33,490 bases of DNA from Oscillospiraceae bacterium (GTDB taxonomy: Bacteria; Bacillota; Clostridia; Oscillospirales; Oscillospiraceae). Of the stretch, positions 13,037 through 21,884 are shown piece by piece; positions within the stretch are counted from its first letter, which is position 1, and each line of letters begins with the position of its first letter. The stretch spans positions 1 to 33,490 of the forward strand of contig WQSX01000031.1 of NCBI GenBank assembly GCA_009787625.1, read 5' to 3'. Position numbers and translations under genes: made by a program. A model generated the notes under the pieces. The model saw nothing but the letters and a program-made list of their open reading frames with translations, did no database searches and was not told where the DNA came from.

Positions 13037-15814
13037 GTGAAAAAATCAGTACGTAATATCATCATACTCTCATTGCTTGCTCTCTTGCTTTTAATTTCCA
13101 CACCACTCATTTTGTCAGACCAGTTTAGTCTGCGAAACGTAGATATTGACGAGCCTTATAATGGAGATGACCCCTATTATCAAGATGAAGATATCTCCGC
13201 CAATATCCCCGAAGATAACCATGAACTCCCCTACTACTATTATTATGAAGAGGGAGTCCGGGAACTTCGTGCTGTTTGGGTTACTTCTGTTTTTAATCTC
13301 GATTTCCCTTCGCGGCAAGGGCTCACGGCTGATGAACTGAAAGCTGAAATTGATGCTATTGTAGACCGCACTGCGTACTTGGGGCTTAATGCCATCATTT
13401 TCCAAGTGCGCCCTACAGGCGATGCCTTCTACAATTCATCTATTTTCCCGTGGAGCCACTGGCTTTCAGGCACTCAGGGTGTCGGTGTGCCTGATTTTGA
13501 CCCACTGCAATATTTTATAGAGGCGAGCCACGCTCAAGATATTGAGTTGCACGCATGGCTAAACCCCTACCGAATCATACACACGGCAAACAATTCATCA
13601 GACCCAAACACACTTGCGGAGAATAACCCCGTGCGGATAAATCCTGAGCTCGCAGTACCTTGGTCTACACCTGCGGGAGATTCCGGTTTATTTCTCGACC
13701 CCGGACTGCCCGAGGCACGACAGCTTATTATCGACGGCATTGCAGAACTTGTTTTAAACTATGACCTCGACGGCATTCACTTCGACGATTATTTTTATCC
13801 CGGCTCAGATTTTAATGATTCCGAGTCCTTTGCCCGATATGGCGGTGATATGGAGCTTGGAGACTGGCGGCGCGAAAACGTCAATACTCTGATTCGTGAT
13901 ATTCAGTCTCTGATAAATGATATAAACTTGGAATATGATAGAGACGTCCGCTGGGGCATTTCACCTACAGCTATCTGGAAAAATGATACTATCGACCCGC
14001 TGGGCAAATCTGATATTTCAATTCATGCAATGCAGTCATATTATTCGCTCTATGCCGACACACGGCTGTGGGTCACAGATGGGCTTGTTGACTACATCAT
14101 GCCGCAGATTTACTGGTATATTGGCTTTGAAGTCGCCAATTTTGAAGTAGTGCTTGACTGGTGGATTGACCTCTGCCGTGATACCGATGTAAACCTATAT
14201 ATCGGCCTCGCCGCATGGCGGGAAGTTGATCGCCACCAAGACTCTCGTTGGGAGGGTGAAATACTGCGGCAGCTCACTATGATGGCTGAGCACGAAACGG
14301 TCAAAGGCAGTGCATTTTTCCGCCACAGGTTTCTTTTAGGCGAACTTGGTAATGAAATCCGTGAGTTTTTTATCAGGCAAGATTATCAGATCCGAGAACC
14401 TCTCATGATACTTGACCGCCTCTCTGTCGGAAAGCCCGACCACAATGTCACTATCAGAGGTACCGATGCGACTGCTTCAGGATTTAATATTCTCGGTACC
14501 AGTATACCTTCTCTGCCTCTCTACATGAACGGAGAGCCTGTTCAAACACGCACTGTTGAGGGTTTTTTCTTTGTGCATGCCCCTCTTGAAGCCGGTGAAA
14601 ATGTTTTTACGTTTTCTCAGCCGGGCATAGACGATGTTGTGCGTGTCATTACAAGAAATCCACCCGCTGCCGCCCCGCCGCCGCCCGAACCGGTGACCGT
14701 CACCAACGTCACCGCTCCACGGCTTGCGACCGTCACGAGTGACGAGGCATGGGTGTTTCCATATCATACGACTGTTGGAGCCAGCGATTGGATGCTCTCC
14801 CGCGGTACCGTTGACCGTGTTATTGCAACTTCCAGCAACGGGTTTTCTCGGCTTTCAAACGGTATGTGGGTCAGAAACTCCGATATAACAACTCGTAACG
14901 AAAGCAATATGCGAGAAAATACATTCAGCGGCGGCACTTTCATACCGGGGCTTGACTATGATATTATCACTTGGCAAACCGAGCAAAATGTCGCAGTCGT
15001 CCCCTCTTTTGACGGTAATGTCCTCACCGTGCGTTTTGGCAAACTCACCGAACCGCCTCCGCTCACACTCCCTAACGATCTGTCACAGACCATGTTCCAA
15101 AGTTCTCGTGCAAGGGGCAGTGGCAACACGTGGTATCTTGAGTTTACCATCAGAGAAGGTGCACGTTTTGAAGGGGCTTTTGTGGAATTTGAAGATGGTC
15201 AGCTTCGTCTCTACCTCAAACACAGAAAGTCTCTTTCTCCGGGCGACCGCCCGCTGGATGGCATAAGAATTTTACTCGACCCCGGCCACGGCGGCAGTGA
15301 CTCCGGCGCCATCGGTCCGCTCGGCGGTGATATGACAGAAGCATATCTCGTCATGGTAAATGCCGAGCTTTTAACCGACCGCCTCCGCGCTCTGGGTGCG
15401 ACGGTCTATCTGACGCGTGAATCTGATATAGATGTAAGCTTGCAAGACCGCGTAAACATGAGCCGTGACCTGCGCCCCGATTTGTTTATTTCACTGCATG
15501 TCAACAGCGTTGCTGAGACCACAAATTCCGAGAATATAAGAGGGTTCACAGTCTGGTATCGCAACCCCAATGCCGCACCTTTTGCAGAGCTCACTTTAGA
15601 TCTCATGTACGACATAAACCCCCTCACAAACCGCTACAGGCAAATAAATCATGCCAACTTCTTCGTAGTCCGCCCCTCATGGGTACCCTCTGTTCTATTT
15701 GAATCCGGCTTCATAGTAAATCTCGACGATTTCATCTTCCTAATAGACCCCGAAGCACAAGCCGCAATGGCAGACGCCAGCGTAGAGGTTATTTTAGCGT
15801 ATTTTGGTGAGTGA
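13037..15814 (+). CDS. Fusion of GHL10-type glycoside hydrolase-like domain and N-acetylmuramoyl-L-alanine amidase
   Basis: 925 residues. A membrane anchor or signal (about 5-27) is followed by an acidic, Tyr-rich linker. The region 75-450 matches the GHL10 (YngK-like) family: LRAVWVTSVFNLDFPS, FQVRPTGDAFY, HAWLNPYRI, and GIHFDDYFYP with acidic residues 250-251 as likely catalytic centre. A beta-rich middle (about 460-735, with a proline-rich spacer at 543-552) leads to an Amidase_3 domain with DPGHGG (His751), Glu768, ISLHVN (His821) and FESGF (Glu889), the full zinc and catalytic set. It should act outside the membrane on peptidoglycan, cutting glycan and stem-peptide bonds; the glycosidic activity is inferred. 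GAGGTG lies 10 bases before the GTG at 13037; another GTG at 13010 has no good site. Confidence 0.87.
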   Translation: MKKSVRNIIILSLLALLLLISTPLILSDQFSLRNVDIDEPYNGDDPYYQDEDISANIPEDNHELPYYYYYEEGVRELRAVWVTSVFNLDFPSRQGLTADELKAEIDAIVDRTAYLGLNAIIFQVRPTGDAFYNSSIFPWSHWLSGTQGVGVPDFDPLQYFIEASHAQDIELHAWLNPYRIIHTANNSSDPNTLAENNPVRINPELAVPWSTPAGDSGLFLDPGLPEARQLIIDGIAELVLNYDLDGIHFDDYFYPGSDFNDSESFARYGGDMELGDWRRENVNTLIRDIQSLINDINLEYDRDVRWGISPTAIWKNDTIDPLGKSDISIHAMQSYYSLYADTRLWVTDGLVDYIMPQIYWYIGFEVANFEVVLDWWIDLCRDTDVNLYIGLAAWREVDRHQDSRWEGEILRQLTMMAEHETVKGSAFFRHRFLLGELGNEIREFFIRQDYQIREPLMILDRLSVGKPDHNVTIRGTDATASGFNILGTSIPSLPLYMNGEPVQTRTVEGFFFVHAPLEAGENVFTFSQPGIDDVVRVITRNPPAAAPPPPEPVTVTNVTAPRLATVTSDEAWVFPYHTTVGASDWMLSRGTVDRVIATSSNGFSRLSNGMWVRNSDITTRNESNMRENTFSGGTFIPGLDYDIITWQTEQNVAVVPSFDGNVLTVRFGKLTEPPPLTLPNDLSQTMFQSSRARGSGNTWYLEFTIREGARFEGAFVEFEDGQLRLYLKHRKSLSPGDRPLDGIRILLDPGHGGSDSGAIGPLGGDMTEAYLVMVNAELLTDRLRALGATVYLTRESDIDVSLQDRVNMSRDLRPDLFISLHVNSVAETTNSENIRGFTVWYRNPNAAPFAELTLDLMYDINPLTNRYRQINHANFFVVRPSWVPSVLFESGFIVNLDDFIFLIDPEAQAAMADASVEVILAYFGE

Positions 15815-15888
15815 TTTTTGTCTAGCATTTTAAGCAAAAATAGTGTATTATAGTCTTAGCAAACACAAAAAATTTTTTAGGAGACTCA

Positions 15889-17043
15889 ATGGAAAAACTC
15901 GTTTATTTAGATAATGCAGCGACAACAAGGATTTCTCAGAAAGCTATAGACGCTGTTATGCCATTTCTCACTGATAATTACGGCAACCCGTCATCTTTGT
16001 ATTCGCTTGGGCAAAAGTCCAAAGTTGCACTTGAAAATTCCCGAAAAACTGTGGCGGATGTACTCGCCTGCCGCCCCGATGAAGTTTATTTTACAGGCAG
16101 TGGCACCGAGTCTATCAACTGGGCGATAAAGTCTGCCGTCAAGGCGAAAAAAGACATCGGCAAGCATATTATTTCTACCAAAATTGAACATCCTGCCGTG
16201 AAAAACACCCTGAAATATCTGGGCGATAACGGCTATGATATAACTTATCTTGAAAGCGACAGCGTCGGGCAGATTTCGCTCGATGAACTTCGCAGTTCAA
16301 TACGCAGTGACACGGTGCTAATTTCAATTATGATGGCAAACAACGAAATCGGCACGATTTTGCCGACCGCTGAAATCGGGCGCATCGCAAGTGAAGCGGG
16401 CGTGCTTTTCCACACCGATGCCGTTCAGGCAGTCGCCCATATCCCCACCGACGTTGGCGAGCTGGGTGTTGACCTCCTCTCGTTATCGGGTCATAAACTC
16501 GGTGCTGTCAAGGGCGTGGGTGTGCTATATGTGAAAAAAGGCTTAAAGCTAGAGCCGCTCATTCACGGTGGCGGTCAGGAGCGCGGAAAACGCAGCGGAA
16601 CCGAAAACATTTTCGGCATCGTAACACTTGCCGCTGCACTAGAAGAAGCAGTGAGCCACATGCCGCTCACACAAGTCACAAAACTCCGCGACAAGCTCAT
16701 CGAAGGGGTTCTCAAAATCCCCCGCACTCAGCTCACAGGCGACCCCGTCAATAGGCTTCCGGGGATTGCTTCGTTTGTGTTTGAAGGCATTGAGGGTGAG
16801 TCGCTGTTACTACTTTTAAACCAGCACGGAATTTGCGCTTCGTCAGGCAGTGCATGTTCTTCAGATTCGCTTGACCCGTCACATGTGCTGTTAGCTCTGG
16901 GGCTGTCGCACGAAACGGCACACGGTTCACTCCGCCTGTCACTTTCCGTCGACAACACAGAGCAAGATATTGACTTCACACTGGAAAAGCTCCCAATTGT
17001 AGTAGAAAAATTACGCATGATGTCACCACTTTGGAAAGGGTGA
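15889..17043 (+). CDS. iscS: Cysteine desulfurase (NifS/IscS family)
   Basis: 384 residues. PLP-enzyme features are complete: His101 stacking on the cofactor (IEHPAVKNT), Asp177 in HTDAVQA, the PLP lysine Lys203 in SGHKLGAVKG, RSGTEN at 235-240 and the catalytic Cys323 in SSGSACSSDSLDPSHVL. It takes sulfur from L-cysteine as a persulfide and passes it to partners. The next gene is the IscU scaffold (34 bases downstream), with nadA and mnmA beyond, so both cluster assembly and tRNA thiolation are likely uses. TTAGGAG precedes the ATG by 5-6 bases. No IscR-type regulator is present in the window. Confidence 0.93.
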   Translation: MEKLVYLDNAATTRISQKAIDAVMPFLTDNYGNPSSLYSLGQKSKVALENSRKTVADVLACRPDEVYFTGSGTESINWAIKSAVKAKKDIGKHIISTKIEHPAVKNTLKYLGDNGYDITYLESDSVGQISLDELRSSIRSDTVLISIMMANNEIGTILPTAEIGRIASEAGVLFHTDAVQAVAHIPTDVGELGVDLLSLSGHKLGAVKGVGVLYVKKGLKLEPLIHGGGQERGKRSGTENIFGIVTLAAALEEAVSHMPLTQVTKLRDKLIEGVLKIPRTQLTGDPVNRLPGIASFVFEGIEGESLLLLLNQHGICASSGSACSSDSLDPSHVLLALGLSHETAHGSLRLSLSVDNTEQDIDFTLEKLPIVVEKLRMMSPLWKG

Positions 17044-17076
17044 CTTCCAAAAAGTCGAGAAAAAGGAGATTCACAT

Positions 17077-17502
17077 ATGTATTCAGAAAAGGTTATGGAA
17101 CATTTTAGCAATCCTCGTAATGTTGGGGATATGCCTGATGCTGACGCTGTTGGCGAGGTTGGTAATGCCAAGTGCGGCGATATTATGAAGATTTTTCTGA
17201 AAGTTGAAAATGACATTATCACAGATGTTCGTTTTCAGACTTTTGGTTGCGGCGCAGCAGTCGCCACTTCTTCAATTGCCACCGAAATGGTCAAAGGCAA
17301 AACCATAAGCGAAGCTCTCAACGTCACGAATAAGGCCGTGGCTGACGCGCTCGACGGACTACCCAGTGCGAAGATGCATTGCTCAGTACTGGCAGAACAG
17401 GCAATCAAAGCGGCAATTACCGATTATTATGAGAAACAAGGTATTGACGCAACCACACATGTCGGATGCGATATGCAGTGTGATGGGTGCGGGGCGCATT
17501 AA
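17077..17502 (+). CDS. iscU: Iron-sulfur cluster scaffold IscU/NifU-like
   Basis: 141 residues. The three scaffold Cys are present: Cys33 in NAKCGD (with Asp35), Cys58 in FGCGAA and Cys102 in KMHCSVLAE, matching the clostridial NifU N-terminal type. It assembles [2Fe-2S] or [4Fe-4S] clusters with sulfur from IscS. The tail GCDMQCDGCGAH adds three further Cys and a final His, absent from enterobacterial IscU, and may bind metal. AAAAGGAG sits 9 bases before the ATG. The LPPVK motif used with HscA is replaced by LPSAKMHC, fitting the absence of an HscA chaperone here. Confidence 0.92.
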   Translation: MYSEKVMEHFSNPRNVGDMPDADAVGEVGNAKCGDIMKIFLKVENDIITDVRFQTFGCGAAVATSSIATEMVKGKTISEALNVTNKAVADALDGLPSAKMHCSVLAEQAIKAAITDYYEKQGIDATTHVGCDMQCDGCGAH

Positions 17503-17510
17503 TCTGCGCT

Positions 17511-17588
17511 CGTCATTGCGGCCTCCGAGCCGCAACCCCCTGAATTATCCGCATTCCATAGGGATTGCGGGTCAAGCCCGCAATGACG
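17511..17588. repeat. Palindromic intergenic repeat (GTCATTGCGG family), long form
   Basis: The ends are exact 11-base inverted copies, CGTCATTGCGG (17511-17521) and CCGCAATGACG (17578-17588). Inside, ATTGCGGG-TCAAG-CCCGCAAT (17564-17584) forms its own hairpin. The same core, GTCATTGCGGG-TCAAG-CCCGCAATGAC, stands at 23746-23772. This 78-base unit is MITE-like and splits iscU from nadA. Confidence 0.7.
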
Positions 17589-17624
17589 GGGCAGAATGAC
17601 CGGGTTCAAAGAAAGGACAATATA

Positions 17625-18542
17625 ATGACTATTCGTGACGTTCAAGAAAAGATTCTCAAGCTAAAAAAAGAGAATGATATATGCATCTTGGCACACAGTT
17701 ATCAAGCCCGTGAGATACTGGAAGTAGCTGATTTCACAGGCGACTCCTATCAGCTCAGTGTTTCTGCCGCCAAAACGAACAGCAAAACCGTGCTGATGTG
17801 CGGCGTGCGGTTTATGGCTGAAACTGTCAAGATTTTATCGCCTGAAAAAACCGTGTTGCTCGCTCACCCCGAAGCGGGTTGCCCCATGGCAGAGCAAATG
17901 GAAAAAGCACTCATCAGCGGTGTAAAAAAGCAGTTTCCCGACTACGCCGTTGTTGCATACATAAACACCACGGCAGAGCTAAAAACTATTTGCGATGTCT
18001 GCGTCACATCTTCTTCCGCCGTCAGAATTATCGAAAAAATCGAGAGCGACAACATCTTGTTCTTGCCCGATTGCAACCTCGGTGCCTATGTCGCATCGCA
18101 AGTTCCGTCAAAGAACGTCAAGCTACTTCAAGGTGGCTGTCCAATCCATGCCGTTGTTGACGTCAATGATGTCAAAAAAGCTAAGACGCGCTATCCGAAT
18201 GCACTGCTACTGATTCACCCTGAGTGTACACCTGAAGTTGTGAAGCACGCCGATTATGTCGGCTCTACTTCTGGTATTATGGACTATGCAAAAAACTCCG
18301 ATGCAAAAGAATTTCTCATTGGCACGGAGCTGAGTATTGCCGAACATTTACAATATATGTGCCCCGATAAGCGTTTTTATCACCTGTCACAAAAACTGCT
18401 TTGCCCGAACATGAGAATCACCACACTGATTGACGTTCTAAATTGTGTTGAAGGCGTGAGCGGTGATGAGATTATTTTAGATGAGCAAACAATCTCTCAG
18501 GCGAAAAAATGCATCAACAAAATGATTGAACTGGGCGGATAG
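17625..18542 (+). CDS. nadA: Quinolinate synthase A
   Basis: 305 residues. NadA condenses iminoaspartate with dihydroxyacetone phosphate to quinolinate for NAD synthesis, using an oxygen-sensitive [4Fe-4S] cluster. The cluster ligands are visible as Cys86 (EAGCPMAE), Cys172 (QGGCPIH) and Cys260 (LLCPNMRITTL), at the spacing known for the family; LAHSYQ near residue 22 and GSTSGI at 213-218 line the substrate pocket. AAAGGA lies 7 bases before the ATG at 17625. The frame runs upstream through the repeat at 17511-17588, but that part is not protein-like. No nadB or nadC is in the window. The stop codon lies inside the hairpin at 18537-18562. Confidence 0.95.
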   Translation: MTIRDVQEKILKLKKENDICILAHSYQAREILEVADFTGDSYQLSVSAAKTNSKTVLMCGVRFMAETVKILSPEKTVLLAHPEAGCPMAEQMEKALISGVKKQFPDYAVVAYINTTAELKTICDVCVTSSSAVRIIEKIESDNILFLPDCNLGAYVASQVPSKNVKLLQGGCPIHAVVDVNDVKKAKTRYPNALLLIHPECTPEVVKHADYVGSTSGIMDYAKNSDAKEFLIGTELSIAEHLQYMCPDKRFYHLSQKLLCPNMRITTLIDVLNCVEGVSGDEIILDEQTISQAKKCINKMIELGG

Positions 18543-18562
18543 CGTGATAAATCACGCTATCC
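18537..18562 (+). terminator. Perfect 11-bp hairpin over the nadA stop codon
   Basis: GGATAGCGTGA and TCACGCTATCC pair perfectly around a TAAA loop; the nadA TAG (18540-18542) is in the 5' arm. There is no T run after it, so it is either a weak terminator, an mRNA 3'-end stabiliser, or the first element of the mnmA leader. Confidence 0.5.
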
Positions 18563-18567
18563 TAGAA

Positions 18568-18671
18568 TGTACGAATTGCTCTCCCTGCGGGAAACCGCAA
18601 TTGATGTACAAAAAATCCATACCTTTTCATGGACTATTTGTGTATCGAGTGCAATGAAAGGTATGGATTTT
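18568..18671 (+). promoter_or_regulatory. Structured leader of mnmA with sequestered ribosome binding site
   Basis: Two adjacent stems fill the gap before mnmA. The first pairs TGTAC and AATTGC (18568-18579) with GCAATT and GTACA (18597-18610), with an inner TCCC/GGGA hairpin. The second pairs AAAATCCATACCTTT (18612-18626) exactly with AAAGGTATGGATTTT (18657-18671), extended by CAT/ATG across one bulged T, about 18 bp in all. The only Shine-Dalgarno-like sequence (GAAAGG, 18656-18661) lies in that stem, 14 bases before the start at 18676. It matches no riboswitch class I can recall. Confidence 0.55.
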
Positions 18672-18675
18672 AAAT

Positions 18676-19755
18676 ATGAACAGCGCATTGATTGCTATGA
18701 GTGGTGGAGTGGATAGTTCTGTTGCCGCCTTTTTAATGAAGGAACAGGGCTATGACTGCACCGGAGTTACCATGAAACTCTTTAGTAATGAGGATATTTT
18801 TGACGACGTTATCTCTCGTGAAAATACCTGCTGCTCACTCAGCGATGTAGAGGACGCACGAAGTGTTGCGTTCTCTCTTGGTATGCCCTTTTATGTATTC
18901 AACTTTTCAAGCGACTTCAAAACGCAGGTCATTGACCGCTTCATCGGTTCATATAAATCGGGTGCAACCCCAAACCCCTGCATTGACTGCAATCGCTACA
19001 TGAAGTTCGATAAACTCTACCACAGAGCTAAGGTTCTTGACATAGACTATGTTGTTTCCGGACATTATGCTGTCATAGAGCAAAGCTCAAAATCAGGGCG
19101 TTATCTTCTGAAAAAAGCAATCGATGACTCTAAGGACCAGAGCTATGTGCTCTACTCCATGACTCAAGACCAACTCGCACATACTCTGTTCCCGCTCGGC
19201 TCGCTCAGTAAAGTTCAGGTGCGAGAGATTGCCGAGACGCAGGGGTTTTTAAATGCGCGAAAACGTGATAGCCAAGACATCTGTTTTGTGCCTGATGGTG
19301 ACTACTCATCGTTTATCGAAAGCTATACAGGCGAAACTTTTGAGCCGGGGAATTTTGTGGATTCTTCAGGTAAAATCTTAGGCAGGCATAACGGCATCGC
19401 ACGTTACACAATCGGACAACGAAAAGGGCTGGGGCTTAGCTTTCCCCAACCTATGTATGTGAAGTCTATAGACCCGGCTGAAAACACGGTTGAATTATGT
19501 GTAAACGAGGAACTGCTTTCAACTTCGCTGACTGCCGCGGATTTTAACTGGGTTTCGTGCGATGGTGCGCCTGAGCCGATTCGCGTAAAGGCTAAGATTA
19601 GATATAATCACCGTGAAGAAATTGCCACCGTCACGCAAGTTTCGGACGAGACCGTGCGCGTTGAATTTGACGTGCCGCAACGTGCCATAGCACGTGGGCA
19701 GGCTGTGGTACTCTATGACGGAGATGTCGTCGTCGGCGGCGGAACGATACAATAG
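18676..19755 (+). CDS. mnmA: tRNA-specific 2-thiouridylase
   Basis: 359 residues. MnmA adenylates U34 of tRNA-Lys, -Glu and -Gln and inserts sulfur supplied by a cysteine desulfurase. The PP-loop SGGVDSS (9-15), the catalytic NPCIDCN (Cys102) and the second catalytic Cys203 in SQDICFVPDGDY are all present, followed by the family pattern IGQRKGLG and a C-terminal beta-barrel. Relatives are about 360 residues, so it is full length. IscS, three genes upstream, is the likely sulfur donor. The leader folds into stems that hide the ribosome binding site. The stop is separated by a single base from the convergent kinase gene ending at 19757. Confidence 0.95.
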   Translation: MNSALIAMSGGVDSSVAAFLMKEQGYDCTGVTMKLFSNEDIFDDVISRENTCCSLSDVEDARSVAFSLGMPFYVFNFSSDFKTQVIDRFIGSYKSGATPNPCIDCNRYMKFDKLYHRAKVLDIDYVVSGHYAVIEQSSKSGRYLLKKAIDDSKDQSYVLYSMTQDQLAHTLFPLGSLSKVQVREIAETQGFLNARKRDSQDICFVPDGDYSSFIESYTGETFEPGNFVDSSGKILGRHNGIARYTIGQRKGLGLSFPQPMYVKSIDPAENTVELCVNEELLSTSLTAADFNWVSCDGAPEPIRVKAKIRYNHREEIATVTQVSDETVRVEFDVPQRAIARGQAVVLYDGDVVVGGGTIQ

Positions 19756-19756
19756 C

Positions 19757-21793
19757 CTAACGCTCCTTGTTTTTCACGAACTTCACCAAGTATGAGTTTA
19801 AAACTTTTATGTCAATTGGTTTTGTCATGAAACCTGAGAGCCCACTCTTGAGAAAATCGTTGTATTCGCCTTTGATTGCATTTGCTGTCAAGGCGACTAT
19901 TGGGTGGACGTACCCCATTTCCCTCAGCCTTGTTGTCGCTTCAATGCCGTCCATTTCCGGCATCATTTGATCCATAAAGATTATGTCGTAGATGTTGCCG
20001 TTTTTAACTTTCTCAATCGCCTCAATGCCACTTTCGCAGAGTTCGACCGTCAGACCAAAGGTGCCCAGCATAGCCTCCGCTACATAGAGATTGGTGTCTA
20101 CATCGTCAACGACTAAAATCTTGCCGTAAGGCATTTGCTCAGGGACAAATTCAAGCTCTGCATTACCTGATATTAAATTAACTTCAAATTTTTCTAAGCT
20201 TCGTGCAAGCTCGGTACCCAAGACCTCGCTACCGGAAATCTTCTGTGGTATATGTACTGTTACCGCTGTACCCATGCCGACTTCACTCTCATATTCGATG
20301 CTTGCATTCATCATTTGTGCCAAGTTGTAAACTATTGGAATGCCTAGACCTGTACCGGTTGCATACGCAATTTCTTCCTCATGGAATCGCACATAATCAT
20401 CTTGTATTGCTTCAACCTGTTTAGGAGTCATACCGGCTCCGGTGTCTTTTATTGTCACAGTAAGCATCATATTTTCAGAATCTATATCTTCTCGCTCTAC
20501 AGACATTACAATCGAGCCCGATTCGGTGAACTTAAAAGCATTACTCAGAAGATTGGTTAGAATTTGCCGTATTCTGAGAACATCTCCTATGAGTCTTTCA
20601 GGTATGTTTTCATCAACATTCAGGGTAAAAGTCACGTTCGTTTGCTCTAATAATACGAAGTGAATACCTGCTGAGTCGTTTATTAAACTTGCTACATCGT
20701 ATTCATTACTGAGAATAGGCATGTTGCCTGATTCTATTTTCGAGAAGTCCAAGATATCGTTTACAAGCTCAAGCAACATCTTTGATGAGTCGTAAATTTT
20801 CGTCATTGCCTCTTCTAATTCCGTCGGCACTTTTTGCCCACGTAGCAAAACCTCAGAAATTCCAAGCACCGCTGTGATGGGGGTGCGTATTTCATGACTC
20901 ATTCTCGCAAGGAATCTGCTCTTTGCTCTGCTTGCCTCTTCTAAGGCGGCAAGCCGCTCGGCTTCCAGCCGTCTTATCTCACGCAGATCATGCACATAGG
21001 CAACATACTCTGTTGAGTTGTCTGTTTTTATTTGTGTGAGCGTAACTTCTGTGGGAAACGCCTCACCCTGCGGGATGCGGTGAAGCCAAGCGAATTGAAC
21101 ATAGTCTACATTCTTTGACTTTTCAAAGTTTTTTTCGAAAATATCTGAGGAGCGTTCACCGTTTGCCTGGAATTCAGGGGCGTAATCCAAAGGATTTTCC
21201 GTATAGTGCTTGATAAACTTCTCTTTATCGTCTACACCATACATTTTGAGTGTTCCGAAGCTAATATCAACAAGATTTAAATTCTCGTCATATATCTCAA
21301 TGCCGATTGGCGCAGAATTCAGAATCTGCTGAGTTCTCCTGTTCAGCCTTTCCTGTTCTTGCCTTTTTCGCTCTATTTCCTCTGCTTCTCTGAGTAGCAA
21401 TAGCTTGCGCCGTTGGTTGATTATTTCCATTTGGTGATATACACGCATTTTGACGACTTTATCACTAAATGGTTTTTTAATGTAATCCACAGCACCCAAA
21501 TTGAACCCTTTTGTTTCATCATCAGGGCTTACAAGTCCGGTTACAAATATTACAGGTATACTTTTGGTCGTTTCGTCTTCTTTAAGGGACTTAATTACAC
21601 CAAACCCGTCAATTTCCGGCATCATAACATCAAGCAATATTAAGTCAGGCATGAGCCTTAGTGCCGCATTATAGCAGTTTAACCCGCTTTTCTCAACATA
21701 AACCGTGTAGTCCTCACTCAAAATCTCTATGAGTGCTCTGATGTTTACAGCCTCATCATCGACAACCAATATACTGTTTTTTACTGTTTCCAT
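19757..21793 (-). CDS. Soluble hybrid kinase REC-PAS-HisKA-HATPase-REC
   Basis: 678 residues with no membrane segment. An N-terminal receiver has Asp12/13, phosphoacceptor Asp55, Thr85 region and Lys107. A coiled coil (120-155) connects to one PAS domain (about 155-275), then H box ARMSHEIRTP (His300), N box Asn414/Asn418, KDTGAGM (Asp450) and TGLGIP. A second receiver has Asp563/564, Asp608, Thr636 and Lys658. There is no Hpt domain. The two receivers around a kinase core suggest it is driven by another kinase through the first receiver and passes phosphate on through a separate Hpt, perhaps one of the three membrane kinases in the window. The PAS domain shares the pattern PEFQ-x-x-G...E-TL with the PAS domains of the kinase at 28290. 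Confidence 0.92.
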   Translation of the reverse strand: METVKNSILVVDDEAVNIRALIEILSEDYTVYVEKSGLNCYNAALRLMPDLILLDVMMPEIDGFGVIKSLKEDETTKSIPVIFVTGLVSPDDETKGFNLGAVDYIKKPFSDKVVKMRVYHQMEIINQRRKLLLLREAEEIERKRQEQERLNRRTQQILNSAPIGIEIYDENLNLVDISFGTLKMYGVDDKEKFIKHYTENPLDYAPEFQANGERSSDIFEKNFEKSKNVDYVQFAWLHRIPQGEAFPTEVTLTQIKTDNSTEYVAYVHDLREIRRLEAERLAALEEASRAKSRFLARMSHEIRTPITAVLGISEVLLRGQKVPTELEEAMTKIYDSSKMLLELVNDILDFSKIESGNMPILSNEYDVASLINDSAGIHFVLLEQTNVTFTLNVDENIPERLIGDVLRIRQILTNLLSNAFKFTESGSIVMSVEREDIDSENMMLTVTIKDTGAGMTPKQVEAIQDDYVRFHEEEIAYATGTGLGIPIVYNLAQMMNASIEYESEVGMGTAVTVHIPQKISGSEVLGTELARSLEKFEVNLISGNAELEFVPEQMPYGKILVVDDVDTNLYVAEAMLGTFGLTVELCESGIEAIEKVKNGNIYDIIFMDQMMPEMDGIEATTRLREMGYVHPIVALTANAIKGEYNDFLKSGLSGFMTKPIDIKVLNSYLVKFVKNKER

Positions 21794-21838
21794 AATTTAA
21801 ATGCAATTCCTATTACAAAAATTCAATTAGTACAGGTT

Positions 21839-21867
21839 AGCATATCATAAAAGGTTAAAGAAAACAA
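21839..21867 (-). promoter_or_regulatory. Predicted promoter of the soluble hybrid kinase
   Basis: Minus strand TTGTTT (21862-21867), 17-base spacer ending TTTTATGA, TATGCT (21839-21844), 46 bases before the start codon. Confidence 0.55.
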
Positions 21868-21884
21868 CACAATCTATCAATTTA

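Noticed and set aside
15816..15888. Promoter for iscS in the gap after the amidase fusion
   Set aside because: TATTAT at 15846-15851 is attractive but no -35 hexamer stands at suitable spacing, so it was not listed as a feature.
17565..17624. In-frame extension of nadA upstream of 17625
   Set aside because: It reads through a palindromic repeat, lacks a ribosome site and adds residues foreign to NadA; the ATG at 17625 has AAAGGA at good spacing.
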